A stretch of DNA of 38,406 bases, taken from Poronia punctata (Eukaryota; Ascomycota; Sordariomycetes; Xylariales; Xylariaceae). Shown here in pieces: positions 1-13,100 of the stretch; positions within the stretch are counted from its first letter, which is position 1, and every line of letters starts with the position of its first letter. The position numbers and the translations under genes were made by a program. Where the stretch lies: NCBI GenBank assembly GCA_022579005.1, contig MU401759.1:1-38406 (forward strand). Reading direction: 5' to 3'. The notes under the pieces are model-generated. The model saw nothing but the letters and a program-made list of their open reading frames with translations. It did not search any database and was not told where the DNA came from.

Positions 1-3000
1 AATTTTATTAGCTAATACTATTATTACTAAGTTGCTATACTATTAAGCTTTAATAATAATAATAAGCAATATAAAACTTTTAATTATTAAAACTAATAAA
101 ATAGCTAAATTATATATATTAATTAATATATATATAAAAAGGTAAAACTTCTTTTTTTTACAAAATTTACACATACTAAATAAGTAAAGAGAAACTTTTT
201 ATAAAAAAACCTTTTTTTTTATAGTAGTTTTTACTATAGCTATATAACTTCTACTATATAAGCATTATATTAATTCCTATTATCTTATAACCTATTAAAT
301 CTAACACTAGCTTACTATTTTTAAGTATAAGGCCTTATTAAAAGTAAGCACTGCTTAATTAAAATAATGCTTATAAAAGTAACTAATAAAACTAAAAAGA
401 ATTCTCTAAATTATTTAAGCTTTATTATTTTAATAAATAATATTATTATTTAATATTATAAGTATAGCTTATATAAACTAATTTATAAACGTTTTTTTAT
501 TTTATTAATTAAAAACGTTATATTAATATAGTAAGTATTATAGTAAAATTTAATTTTTAATTATACTAATTTAGTAATATTAAAAATAAAGCAGCTAAAA
601 TATTATATAAAAAATATTAAACATATAAAATAAATTATTATTTTAAAATAAAAAAACAATATAAACTAATAAAATTAACAAAATACTTATAAAATCTAAG
701 TTAAAATATATATTAATAATTTTATACTTTTATTTAATATTTTTTTTAAAATTAATAAAAGTAATAATAAAAAGCTTTTATATTAATAAAATAAGCTATA
801 CTAAATTATTAAAGCTATAAATAATATACGCTATAAGCTTGCTAAAATAGATAAACAATAGCTATATAGCTACTATTTTATAAAGTAACTTTAAGCTTTT
901 TATAAATATAATAAAAAATATTAAGCACTAAAAAATTTAACTTAAACTTTTAAACTATTAAAAGTATTTTTTTAAAAAAAGCTTATTAATAAGCTAAATT
1001 TAAAACTTTTAGTAATAAATAATAACTTTGCTTTAAATTTTTATAAAAACTATAATTATATTAATAGCTTTTTTAAACTAATAAATATTAATATAATAGC
1101 TATTAATAATATTTATAAGTTTAGTATAATATAAAATTAACTAAATACTTTTCTTTATAATATGTTTTTTTTAAAAAAAAACTTAGCTAGCACTACTTAT
1201 TTAATAAATTTTTATTTTTAGCTTTTTAATTTTATATTGCTTTAAAAAAAATAGTAAAGTAACTTTATAATATAAATATTATGCTAGCTTTTTACTTTTA
1301 AAAGCTTTTTTTTATATTTTCTTTTTTATACTTATTACTAATTTCTTTTAATTTTATTATTTTTATATATTTTTTGTTTATTTATATATTAAAATCAACA
1401 ACTTGCTTTTAAAAAATATATTCTTAATATTTTCTTTATTTTCTATATTAGCTAAAATAAAAAGTATGCTTTATTAATTTTAACTATGTTTTTTAATATT
1501 TTTATTTAATATTTTAAAATATATATTTTTATTTTATTTTTTATATAAATTAACGCAATACCTAGTTTTTTAAAATATTTTCTTCTACTTTTTTACTTTT
1601 TTCTTTTTTTTTTATATATATAATTATTAAAGTTTCTTTTTAAAGATTTGTTTAATAAACTGTTTATATATTAATTTTATAAGCTTTTTTAGCAATAATA
1701 TAAATATTAGCTTATATACTTTAAAGTTAATTAAAAATATAAAACTTTTAATTAAATTAAACGCTATAAGGTATTAAATTTTAAAAGGTAAATTAGCTAC
1801 GTTATAAAAGCTATAAAATATGCTTTAAACTATAAACATATAATTATTATAAAAACTATTTTAAAGTTTTAAATTAAAAATATACTTAAAAAATAGCTAT
1901 ATACTTAAATAAGTATTTATATTTAATTTAATAAAACGCTTTTTATATTGCATATAAAAAATAACGTTTAAGCAGCTTATTTATTAAATTAAAAGCGCTT
2001 TATACTAATACTAGTTTTATAATAAATATATAAAATATTTACTTTATAGTTTACTATTTTTACTTTTAATATAAACAGGCTTTAAATTAAAGTTCTTTTT
2101 TTTTGCTAAAGCTTTTATAAGCTTAATAATATATTTTAAAGCACTATTAGCAATAAAAACATAAGTAAACTAGCTAGTAAATATAATACTTTTAAGCAAT
2201 ATTGCTAACAACTTTAATTTTTAAAGCTTTAAGCATTTTTAATATATTAGCGCTTACTTAATTAATAAAAAATTTATATAATATTTTTACTTTTTATTAT
2301 TTAAAGCTAAAAATAGTTTTTTTATTTTTCTTTATAACTAGCTAAGCTTTGCTTACTTTTTTAGCTAAGCTTAGTAACTATTTTTTATAAGCAATATTAG
2401 TACTAAAGTTTTTGCTAATTATATAGTTTATATTAGCATTGTTTTTATTTATTTCTTTAAGTTTAAAGTATTTATAATAAAGTATAGCATTAATTTTAAA
2501 ATAATAAAGCAGCAAAAAATATTTAAAAACCTTAAAAAAAAAAGAAAAAAAAACTAGCTTTTTAATACTTTTTTACTACTTTTTTAATAAAACCTTATAT
2601 TAGCTTAATAAATTATAAATAATATATAATTTTAAGTTACTACTAATAAGCTAGCTTTATAAAAACTATTTAATTTAATAAGTAAATATTTAAAAATTAC
2701 AAGTGCATTATAGTAATTTATACTTATAACTTTAAGCAGTTAATAAAGCAAATTTTATTAAGTTTCTTTATTTTAATTTATTATAAAAAAAACTTAAAAA
2801 AAATATTTATTATAATTTTATTTGCTTATAGTATACTATACTTATAAAAAATACCTTGCAAACTTACTTTTATTTTTTTAATTTATTTTTATATTTATAC
2901 TTTTTTTTTAAAAAAAAAACTTTTATTTTTACTTTTTTATTTTTAGTTTACTTAATATTACTATTTACTTTATATATTTAATTTATTACCTTTATACTAT

Positions 3001-5850
3001 AGTAAACTAAATTATAATATTTAAAAAGCTAGCTTTATAAAAGCTTTTAGCTTTTATTTATTTTTAAAAACTTTTATTTATACTTATAAATATTTAGTAA
3101 TCTTACTTTAAGCGTATTAACTTATTACTAAGCTATATAAAACTATATAAATCTTTAAGCAATAAAAATATTAGCAATAATAAAGTTAACTACTTATTTT
3201 TTAATAAAAAGTATTTAAATTTTATTTTTTAAAAAATATAGTAAAAAAAACATTAAGCTTTTAGCTTAGTGTACTAATTAAGCACTACTATTATAAATAG
3301 CTTTTTAATAATAAAATTATAGCAAGCATTTGTTTAATTTTAAAAAACTAACTTAACCTTTTAATTAAAAACACGTTTAGCTAGGCTATAAGCATATTTT
3401 AAAACTTTTTACTTAAGTTTTTTAATAGCTACTTAAAAAAATAATTATAGCAATAACTTAAAAAAAATATAATTAATATAAAGCTTTTAGTTTTTAAAAA
3501 ACATATTAGCAATAATTACTAAATTTTTATTATATTTAGTTTTTATTAATAAAAAGCTTATATATTTAACTTAATAAGCTAAGCCTTTACTTTTAAATAT
3601 ATATAAGCAATAAAGCTTTTAGTAAATATTTAACTATTAAAAACATATAAAGCTTTTAAATTTTTTTTTTATATTTAAAATAATAATTAATTATATAAAT
3701 ACTTTTACTTAGCAGCTTTAATTACTTTTATTAAAGCTTTAATTAATATAATTAACTTAATACTTAACTAAGCTTTTAAAGTAAACTTATTAATATTTAT
3801 TATATTAATTATATAATTAGTAATTAAATATAAAGTTTTATTAAAATAAAAAGGCCTAGTGCTTATATTAGCTATACTTTAACAAGCTTTACTAATTATA
3901 TTATTTATGCTTAACTTAATAATTTTTAATACTTTTATTAAGTTAGCTTAAAATTTAAACTTTAAAAAACTACTTATTAAAATATATATTATATAGCTAT
4001 ATAAAAGCATACTTGCTTTTTTATAAAGAAAGTATATTTTTAATTTTAACGTTAATATTTTATATTTTATAAAACTAAATATTAATAGCTTTTATAGCTT
4101 TATAAACTTATATAATAAAAATAGCAATATAATATAATACTAATATAAGCTAAAATATTTAATTAATATAGCGCTTAAAGTTTATTGCTAAAAATAGCTT
4201 ACTAATAAAAAAGTAGCAATTATTATAAAATATTTTATAAAAAGCTATTATTTTAACTTTTATTTTAAATACTTTACTATAGCTATTAAACTTATATAAA
4301 AAGTTTATTTTATAAAAACTTAAGCTTAAAATAAAATTATTTATAATTTATAATAAAAAGCTAATATTTATAAATAAATGCTAGCTTATTTTATTTTAAA
4401 ATATTATAAAAAGCTTTATTAATATACTATAGTAATTAACTATAATTAAAAAGCAATGTTTATTATTAATAGTTTAAATATGTTTAAATAAAGCACTAAG
4501 CATATTAAAAAAAAAACTATACTAAGTATATTTAATTATTTTTACTACATTGCTTATTTTAAAAGATATTATAATAATATTTTTATTAATATAGTATAAA
4601 AACTAAAAATATAAAATGCTTAGCATTATTTACATAGTTTACTTATTTAAAGTTTTAAATTAGGTTACTTTTTTAATTACTAGCACTTATAATAATTATT
4701 AACTTTAAAATATAGCTACTTTATTAATAGCACTTAAAAATATAGCTAAAGTTTATTTTATTAAACAAAAAACTGCGTTAATAAAGCTAAATTAATAAAA
4801 AGCTTAACAATTTTAAATTTTTATAATAATTATAATTAAGTTTATTAAACTAAATATTTAAAGTACTTTAAAAGCTTTACTATAATTTTTAGCAAGTATA
4901 GTTTTAATTACTTTTTTATAAAAAAATACTAAAATAATAAGCACTTTATTTAAAGCATTAATAGTATGCTTATTAAATAAAAGGCTTTTTATTAATAATA
5001 ATTATAACTAAATGCTAAAAGCTTTGCTAGCTAAAAAGTTTTTTAAAAAAGCATAATAATATTAAACTTATTATAAGCTTTTTAGTTTTTTTATAAAAGT
5101 AAAAAAATATATACTTAAATTTACTATTAAAAATATTATATTATAGCAATATTAATAAAGTATAATAAAGCAATTTGCTGCTAATATAAGTTTAGGTCTA
5201 GCTACTAATTTATATTATAAAGTTAATAAAACTTTTTTTTAATATATAACTTATTTTTTAGTTTATTTATTTTTATAAGTAAAAAGGTTAAGTATAGTAC
5301 TATATAAATATAGTAGCTTTTAATGCTATAATAGCTAAAGTAAAGTTTTAGTAACTAAAGCAAGCTACTACTAAAAGTAATAATAAGCAATTTTAATAAA
5401 TAAAACCTTTAATAGCTTTAAATAGCTATAAAAAGCTTATTAAATAATAAAACAATAAAGCATTATATTAACTTTGCTAAAATAAAAAGTTTTTATAATA
5501 TATTAACTTATTTTAGCTTTAAAATGCTAAAAATAGCAGCCTTTTTAGCTAAAAGAAACTTGTAATATAATTAGTATATATACTAGTTATGCTTTATATT
5601 ATAAAGTAGCTATAAAACTAAAAAAAGCTAGCTTAACTTTTGTTTTTATATATATAGCTATTATTTTTATATTACTTTTTAAACCTAAATACTTAGCTAT
5701 TTATTATATATATAATATACTAAGTTATACTTTTTAAAATACTTTTATAATATTGTAATTAATATAAAGCCCTTAAAACCTAGTTAATGCGTCTACTTTA
5801 GCTAAACCTTTTTTAGTATAAAGTTAAAGTCATCTTAAAAAACCTTTAAT
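1..5850. other. RIP-degraded A+T-rich block, no intact gene
   Basis: By eye this is about 15-20% G+C, dense in TpA, with stops in all frames and no usable reading frame. Remaining C and G sit mostly in AGCT, ACT and AGT contexts. It is probably old transposon DNA mutated by RIP. A direct repeat near its left edge recurs at about 26.5-26.73 kb. Other parts could be retroelement remnants, but I could not find a convincing domain, and the left end of the neighbouring gypsy copy is uncertain. Confidence 0.6.
90..300 (+). repeat. Dispersed repeat, copy 1 (direct repeat of ~26.5-26.73 kb)
   Basis: This stretch aligns in the same orientation with about 26540-26720. Shared blocks include TAAATAAGTAAAGA, AACTTTTTATAAAAAAA and ATAAGCATTATATTAATT in the same order and with similar spacing. 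After this block the two loci diverge. It is presumably the end of a repeat family hit by RIP. The family is not recognised. Confidence 0.55.
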
Positions 5851-8800
5851 TTTATTATAATATATTAGTGCTCTTTACCTTTTTATTTTTAGAACTTGTT
5901 TGCAATTATATAGCAAAAGTCTAGCGCTTTATAAGCTTATAAGTTTATAATTTATATTTTTATTATTAAATAAGCTAATAGGTATAAGTTTAATAAAGCT
6001 TTTTAAACTGTTTTAGTAGCGTAAGCTAATGCTTTACTTTTTTTTTTTTAAACAAGATTTTTGCTAATAACTGCTACACTTTTTATAGCAGCTTGCTAAC
6101 TAATTAAAGCTTTTTTTTTAGTATTAGTATTATATTTTTATTTTAGATTTTTTAAGCTATATAATCTAAGTTTTTTAATAGTTTATTTATTAGGTTTAAT
6201 ATGCTTAATTAATATTTTATATTAAAATTAAACTATACTAGCTTATATACTTAGTAAGCAAGCTTTTTAAAAAAGTTTTGCGCTAATAAGTTAACTATAC
6301 TTTTTAAAGCTTTATAATTTATTTATATTATAAAAGTTTTATTTATTTTTTTAAAGTACTATTACTAATACTTATAGCTTTTTATAATTACTAAAAGCTT
6401 TTGCTAGCTTATTACTTATTTAGTTTTTATATTTATAAGCTTTTATAATTAATAAGCAACTAGTTTTTATTTTTTTTATAAAGCTATAATAATATTTTTA
6501 ATATTACTTTTATTAATATATTTATTTTTACTTTAATATTTAAATAGTTATTTTAGTAGTAAAAAGTAGTTGCTAACGTAAAGGCTTTTTTTACGTTTTT
6601 AAACGCTTAATTTGCTTTTAAAGTTTACTTAAAAACGTAGCTTAGCAAAGTATAACTTTTTAAAATTATTATAATTAACGTAGTAATATTTATATACTTA
6701 GCTAAAAACTTTTTATAAAAGTTTATAACTTTTAAAAATACTTATATATTATATACTAAAGTTAATACTTTTTATTTTTAAATAGTAATAACTTTTTAAA
6801 ACTTTATTTTTATTTTTTTAGTTATAATAATAAACTTTAAAAACCTTATTTTAGTTTTAAAAAACTTGCACTTTAATAGCTTTATAAATAGTTAATACTT
6901 TGCTAATTATTTATAAACTAATTAAAAGTGCTTTTTTAAAAAAAAACTATAATATTATTTAAATAAACTATATAAATATAATTTAGTAAATTAGCTAATG
7001 CTTTATATATATAAGCTTAAAAAGTTATAAAAGTATTAGTTAGTTTAAAAAGTATAACTATATACTTAAAATGCTTATATTTTGTTTAAAAAGTAGTTTT
7101 TTACTTATTACTATATTTAATTTAAATATAATAATAAATATTTTTAAAGTTTAATTTTAAAAAAATATTTACTAACTTTAACTTATTTATTACTTTTAAT
7201 ATAAAAAGTAAAAAATATTTATTTTTTATAATTACTTTATTTAAGCTTTTATAATTAATATAAACTTTATAGTTTTTTTTTTAGTATAAATAAAATAAAA
7301 GCTTTTATATTTACTTTTAAGTGCTATATATAGCTTATTTAAAAGTTTTTTTTAAAGTTCTTTTTAAGTACTTGCTATTAAGTTTTTATAATAAAATAAA
7401 TTAAACTAAATAGCACTTATACCTTTTTTACTAGGTTTATTATATATTATGCCTTTTTTAGCACTAATAACCTTTTTGCTAATAGCTTAAAGTATATATA
7501 CTAAAAAGCTTTAAAACATTTAAATAAATTAATTTTATTTTTAGTACTAGGCTTATTATTAATTTTAAAAAATAGCAATTTTTTTAAAAAACTAATACTT
7601 ATACTTATTAAGTTAGCAACGTATGCTGCTTAATTGCTAACTACGTTTTTAGCAAATCTTTTAAAATTTATTTTTTAGTATTTACTATAAAACTATTAAA
7701 TAAAGGCTATATTTAATAGTATACTTAACTAACTTATTTTTAGCTATAATATTAAAAGCTTTAATACTTTTTACTTTTTATATATTATATAAAATATTTA
7801 CTTAAAAGTTTTTTTAACTTTTTAAGCGTTAATTATTTAAAAACTAGCTATATAAGCTGCTTAATACTTTATTAGCTTTTTATTTAGTTTTATTAATAAA
7901 AGTAATAAAATATTTGCCTTTTATAAATGCTTTTTTTTAAAGTTTTTATATATAATATTAACTTATACTTTTATATTTATATTTATAATAACTTTCTTTA
8001 GCTTTTGCTTACTGCTTAAAAAGCTATAGCTACTATATAAAATAGCTTTATAGTACTAAATACTTTATAAAACTTTATTAAAGTAAATTAAATATATTAA
8101 CTTATTTTAGCTTAGCTTTTAATATTTTATTTTTAAAGTTTAACTAAGCTGCTTAAACGTTTTATACTTTATTTTTAAGCTATTTAAAAAGTTTTTACTT
8201 AATTTTACTTAATTAGCAATTTAACGCTAACGTTTTATTTTTTAAGCAATACTTAGCTATAAAGCTTTTTTTATTATAATAATAGCACTTTATAAAGCTG
8301 TTACTAGTATATACTAATTTACTTTAATTTTAATTTATTTATTATTTAAATAAGTTATTAAGTTTTTTTTAAACTATTTAAGCGCTTTTACATTATTTAT
8401 AAATATTTTTAATTTTAGCAAGCATTTAGTATATTTTTACTTTTATAGTAGTTTATACTTTTTGCTAGTATAATACTAAGTACTTTATTGTTTTTTAACT
8501 TTATAATATATTATTATTACGTTATTAAATAATATATGCTACTTTATTAAAACTTTTTTAATTTTTTTAAAAGCTTATACTAATAATTAAAAGCTAGTTA
8601 GCTATTATTTTTTAGCAATATAGCACTTTTAAGCTTTTATACTAATACTTACTAATAAAAAAAGAATTTTAAGTTTTTATTTTTTTATTACTAAAGCTTA
8701 TATAACTACTTTTAAAAAGTTTACTTAAATAGCTTTAAGTTAACGTTTTTTACTAAATAAACTTTTAAAAGTTATTAAAAGTAGCTTTTTTTTAAATTGT

Positions 8801-9800
8801 TATAATTTAATATATTTTAATAAAAATACTAATTTATTTAAATATTAAACTTAGCTTACATTAAAGCTTATATAATTTATATTAAATTTTTATAATTAAG
8901 CTTTTACTAATTGCTTTTTTTTATAGCTATAATTTAGTTTTTAATCTTTATAGTAATAATATTTTATTTTAGCTGCTTATAATTATATATTAAAGCTTTA
9001 GCGTTATTTTTATATTATAGCTTATTTTACTTAGTAAGTAGCTAAAGTAATTATATATTTTAATTTACTATATTAATAATTTAGTTTAAAAAGTTATTTT
9101 TTTAGCTTTTTAAATTTTTATAAAAACTATTATAGTAAAAGCTTTTATTAAACAAGCTACTATATAATAGTAGCTTAAAATAGAAAAAATAGCTTTTACT
9201 TTTTTAACTTTTTTAAAAATTGCTAGCTATTAGCTAATTATTTATTTTAATAAGTAATATATTTTATTTTAAGCTTTTTAGTTTGCTATTAGGTTTTTTG
9301 CTTTTTTTATTATATTTATTATTACTTTTTTATTTTTAGCTCTTTATAAATTTAGCGTAACTATTAGCTAGTTTTTTTAATTTTTATTGCTTATTTTTAA
9401 TTATAAGTTTATTAAGCTTATTTATATTATTACTAGTTATTTGCTTAGCAATTATAAACTATGCTTAGTTTTTAGTTTAAATCTTTTTACTAAATATTAT
9501 ATTATAACTTAAAAATAAAAAAATAAAAAAGTATAAAAGTTTAAACAATAAAGTAGTTATAAAATAATATTGCTAGCAATTTTAAAAACTAAATATATTA
9601 AATAACTTTTATTTAGTTAACTAAATAAGTACCTAAGCTAGCTAAAAAAATAAAACAAATATAACTAGCTAAACTATAGCTAATAGTAAGTATAAGTTTA
9701 GCTTATATATAGTTTATATACTAGTAGCGCAGCTAGTAGGTTTTATAGGTAAGTGCTTTGTTATACTAAGTAATACTTTTATATAACTAACTAGCTATTT
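5850..9800 (-). mobile_element. RIP-inactivated Ty3/gypsy retrotransposon, left copy
   Basis: This is a degraded LTR retrotransposon reading leftward. It aligns in inverse orientation with ~32.5-36.45 kb; matching positions sum to about 42,303 at many points tested. Conceptual translation around 7.27-6.66 kb gives the gypsy reverse-transcriptase order: a VYINYKSLNKVIIKNKY-like block, then the catalytic box read as YLNN at 6965-6954. In active elements that box is Y-x-D-D; both Asp codons read as Asn, which G-to-A RIP changes on this strand would cause. A TATA-like segment near 9.7 kb, shared with the right copy, suggests the 5' LTR at 9.65-9.8 kb. Homology fades near 5.85 kb, just after the RNase H region, so the integrase end is lost, replaced or too diverged to follow. 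No product can be made. Confidence 0.8.
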
Positions 9801-9879
9801 TAATATATGTTTTTAGCGCTTTTAATATATTTAGCATTTTTAGCTTTTAAAACTTTTTAATTTAGTTATTTATATATAA

Positions 9880-10400
9880 TATATTATTGCTATTAATGTT
9901 ATAATTTAAAAAGCAAACTAATAAAAAGCTATAAATAACTTTATAACGCTAATATATACTTTTACTTTATTAAAAATATTAAGTATAGTATTAAAGTATT
10001 TTAAGTGCTTTTTTGCTATATTGCTAAAAATAATTATATTATTAATATAAGCGTAAACAAAGTTTTTATATATAAAAAATAAGTAATTTATAAACTTTTA
10101 AGCGTAAGCTAGCGCGTTTTAAAAACTTATTAGCACTATATTTAACTATTTTAACTTTTTAAACTATTAATTATTATATAGTTATAATGTTTGCTATATA
10201 CTAAAAGCTAAAAAAAAAACTAAATATATTTAATAATATAAAATATTATTTACTTACTATATTTTTTATTATATTATCTTAGCTAAGCAATAAGTAAATA
10301 TTTAAAATTATAATTTTGGTAAAAAAGTAAAAGTTAACTACTAGCTTGCTTTTTATAACATTATTTATAGTTTTTTATACTATAAAACCTAAGCAAGCTA
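9880..10400 (-). mobile_element. RIP-inactivated reverse transcriptase of a second Ty3/gypsy family
   Basis: On the - strand an FFTK block near 10.32 kb is followed by FINYLFFIYKNFVYAYINN (catalytic box at 10049-10038) and then IIIFSNIAKKHLKYF. This is the gypsy order of FTKLD-like box, FQ-RYIN-like segment and Y-x-D-D box. Both catalytic Asp codons read as Asn. The sequence around the box differs from that of the element at 5.85-9.8 kb, so this is a different family. The fragment stops near the 5' end of that element at about 9.8 kb, which suggests the other element inserted into it, but I could not define a junction. How far it extends upstream on the - strand is not clear. Confidence 0.7.
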
Positions 10401-13100
10401 TTAGCGTTAAGTTGTTTATAAACGTTAATTTGCTTTAAATATATATTTTATTATACCTTTTATTAAAAAGCTTTTAATCTTTTAGCTTTAGTAAATATAG
10501 TTTTACTATTTATAGTTAGTTTTACTATTTATTAACTAAATTAACTTATAGTTTTTGTTTTTTAAGTATAAAAACTATTTTTTTATTATAAAAAACGTTA
10601 TATTTATTAAAAACCTTTTTAATCTTTTTACTATAATAGCGTTGTTTATTATAATTACTATGCTATTTTTAAACTTTATTATATTAACTTTTTATAGCTT
10701 AAATATGCTATATAATAAAGTAGTTTAGCGCAATACTTTTAATTATATCTTATTTTGCTTTTAGCTATTGTTTAACGTTTAATTATAGCTGTTAAAAAAA
10801 TAAGCTATTATACTATTTTATTTATTTTAAGTTATGCTATTTTCTTAAAAGCTTTTTACTTAATTTTAATTAGCAAGGTATGCTTGCTTTTTGCTAATAT
10901 ATTTCTAAATATTGCTAAAGCGCTTGTTTACTTTAATGTTTATTAGCTTTATATATAGGTTTTAAATTATAACCTTTTTTAAGCTATATTTATTAACTAT
11001 TATATTATATACTACTATATAGCAGCTATAAAAATAATATAGCTTTATAGCTATATTATTTTTATTTACTAAGAAAAGCAAATTAATATAAAAAATATTT
11101 ATAAACGCTATAGGTTTAACTAAAATGCTAATATAATATACTAAAGTTATTTTTTTTTAATTTTATATTATTAGTAGCTTAAATTGTGTTTACTTTATAA
11201 CTTTTAAACTATAAGCGAATTAAAAGATATACGTTTATTTTCTAAAATTAATTTTAATATTATAATTTAATATAAAATTTGTTTTAATAAGCAGCTTTAG
11301 TTTTAAATTTATAATAATATTTATAGTTATAGTAAAATAGCTAAATATATTAACTTTTTTAACTAGCTTTAGTACGTAAAAGTTAAATATAACTTATTAT
11401 AAAATTATAATTTTTAATATAACTTTATATACTTATTTAAATATAATTGCTTTATATATAAAGTTTTTTATAAAACTTTTTATTTATTTTCATATTTATT
11501 AAAAGATATAAATATTTTATATTTAAGCAAACGTTATAAATAATACCGTTAATGTTTATTTAAATAAAAAGCTAAAAGTTTATTATCTTTTATTATATTA
11601 GCTTATTACTGCTAAGCTATAAGTTTACTTTAATAACTTATTTTGCTTTAATATAAAAGTTATTTTAAACTATATTAAAAATAAAAAGTATAAAAAAAGC
11701 AAAGTTAATTTTTACTATTGCTTAGTTAAACTTAATATATTATTAGTAAAGCTATTATTTATGCTTATACTTTTATATTTTGCTAGTAAAAGTAATTTTA
11801 TATTTTTTATAAGTTGCATTTATATTATAGTTGCTATTTTAACTATTATTTTATTTTATATATTTATTATTGTTATTATAAATAAAGTATATATTATAAG
11901 TAGCGTTAAGCATAATACTTTTAATAGCTATATAAGCTTTTATACTTATTTTTTTATTGCTTAATAACTAAAGCTTTTGCTTTATTGCTAGCATTTAGCT
12001 TATTATTTAGCATTATAGTTTTGCTTAAATAGCTATATATGCTATTATTATTTTGCTATTACTAACTAAAATGTTTATACTAAGTTTATTATTATAGCTT
12101 ATTATTATATAACTTGCTTTAGCAGCGCTAAAAACGTTATCTTTTTAGCTTTGATTAGCAGTTTGCTTGCTTTAATATATATTACTATTAGTTTTTTTTT
12201 TAGTATACTTTAGCGCTTATTTCTACTTTATTAATAATATAGCAATTATAACTATTATTATCATTATTTATTAAATTAAAATTAATAGTAAACTAGCTAT
12301 TATTTATAGCTTTAGTTCTATTAGTATTTTTTTATTGCTTAGTATACTTTATTACTATTACTATTATCTTTTTTATTATAATATTTAATTAGCTTATTAC
12401 GCTTTTATTTCTTTTTATTATAGCTTTTTTATTAAAGCTTTTTATTTTTTATTTAAAATGTTTAAGTATGCTAGTATCTTTTTTATTTTAAGCGCTAAAA
12501 CTAGCTTTTATAGCTTAGGTAGCAATAAGTTTTATAACTTATTAAAAAGCTATACGTTTTAAGTATTGCTTTATATATATATATATATACCTAAAAAGCT
12601 TTATTATATATATTTTAACTAGCTGCTTTTTTATAATATTATTAAAAGTAGATTTATAAGTATTAGACTAAGTAGCAACTTTAATAAGCTAAAGTTTAAA
12701 CTTTTATATAATAGTAGTAGTAAATATATTTAATATAATATAGTATTAGCAACAGTTTTTATTTAAAAGCTATTAAAACTATTATATTAAAGCGTTTTTG
12801 TTTAGCAAAGTATACTTATTATTTGCTATAGCGTTAGCTTTAACTTAATTATTGGCTTAATTTTATACTTTTTATATTTATAAGTAAAAATTAGTATATA
12901 TAATATATTTACTATTATAAAAAATAGTATAGCTATTTAATTTGCTAGTAAAAGCGTTAAGCTAAAAAAAACTAACGTTTATTATTTTTAGCTAATAAAA
13001 TATTAATATAATTAAAGTAATATTTAGTATAAGCGTTGCTAAGTATAGCTATAACTTTTATTTAACTTTTATTAATTATATACGTTTTTTAAAGTTGCTA
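10400..13100. other. A+T-rich block, probable retroelement remnants
   Basis: Strongly RIP-like DNA with no supported gene. The part next to 10.4 kb may be the 5' portion of the second gypsy element (protease or gag side), but no domain could be read with confidence. The only sizeable open frame, 11761-11964 (+), encodes a low-complexity Ile/Phe/Tyr-rich string typical of A+T-rich noise. Confidence 0.45.

Noticed and set aside
11761..11964. Open frame of 67 codons (+)
   Set aside because: Low-complexity Ile/Phe/Tyr string expected by chance in TpA-rich DNA; no domain.
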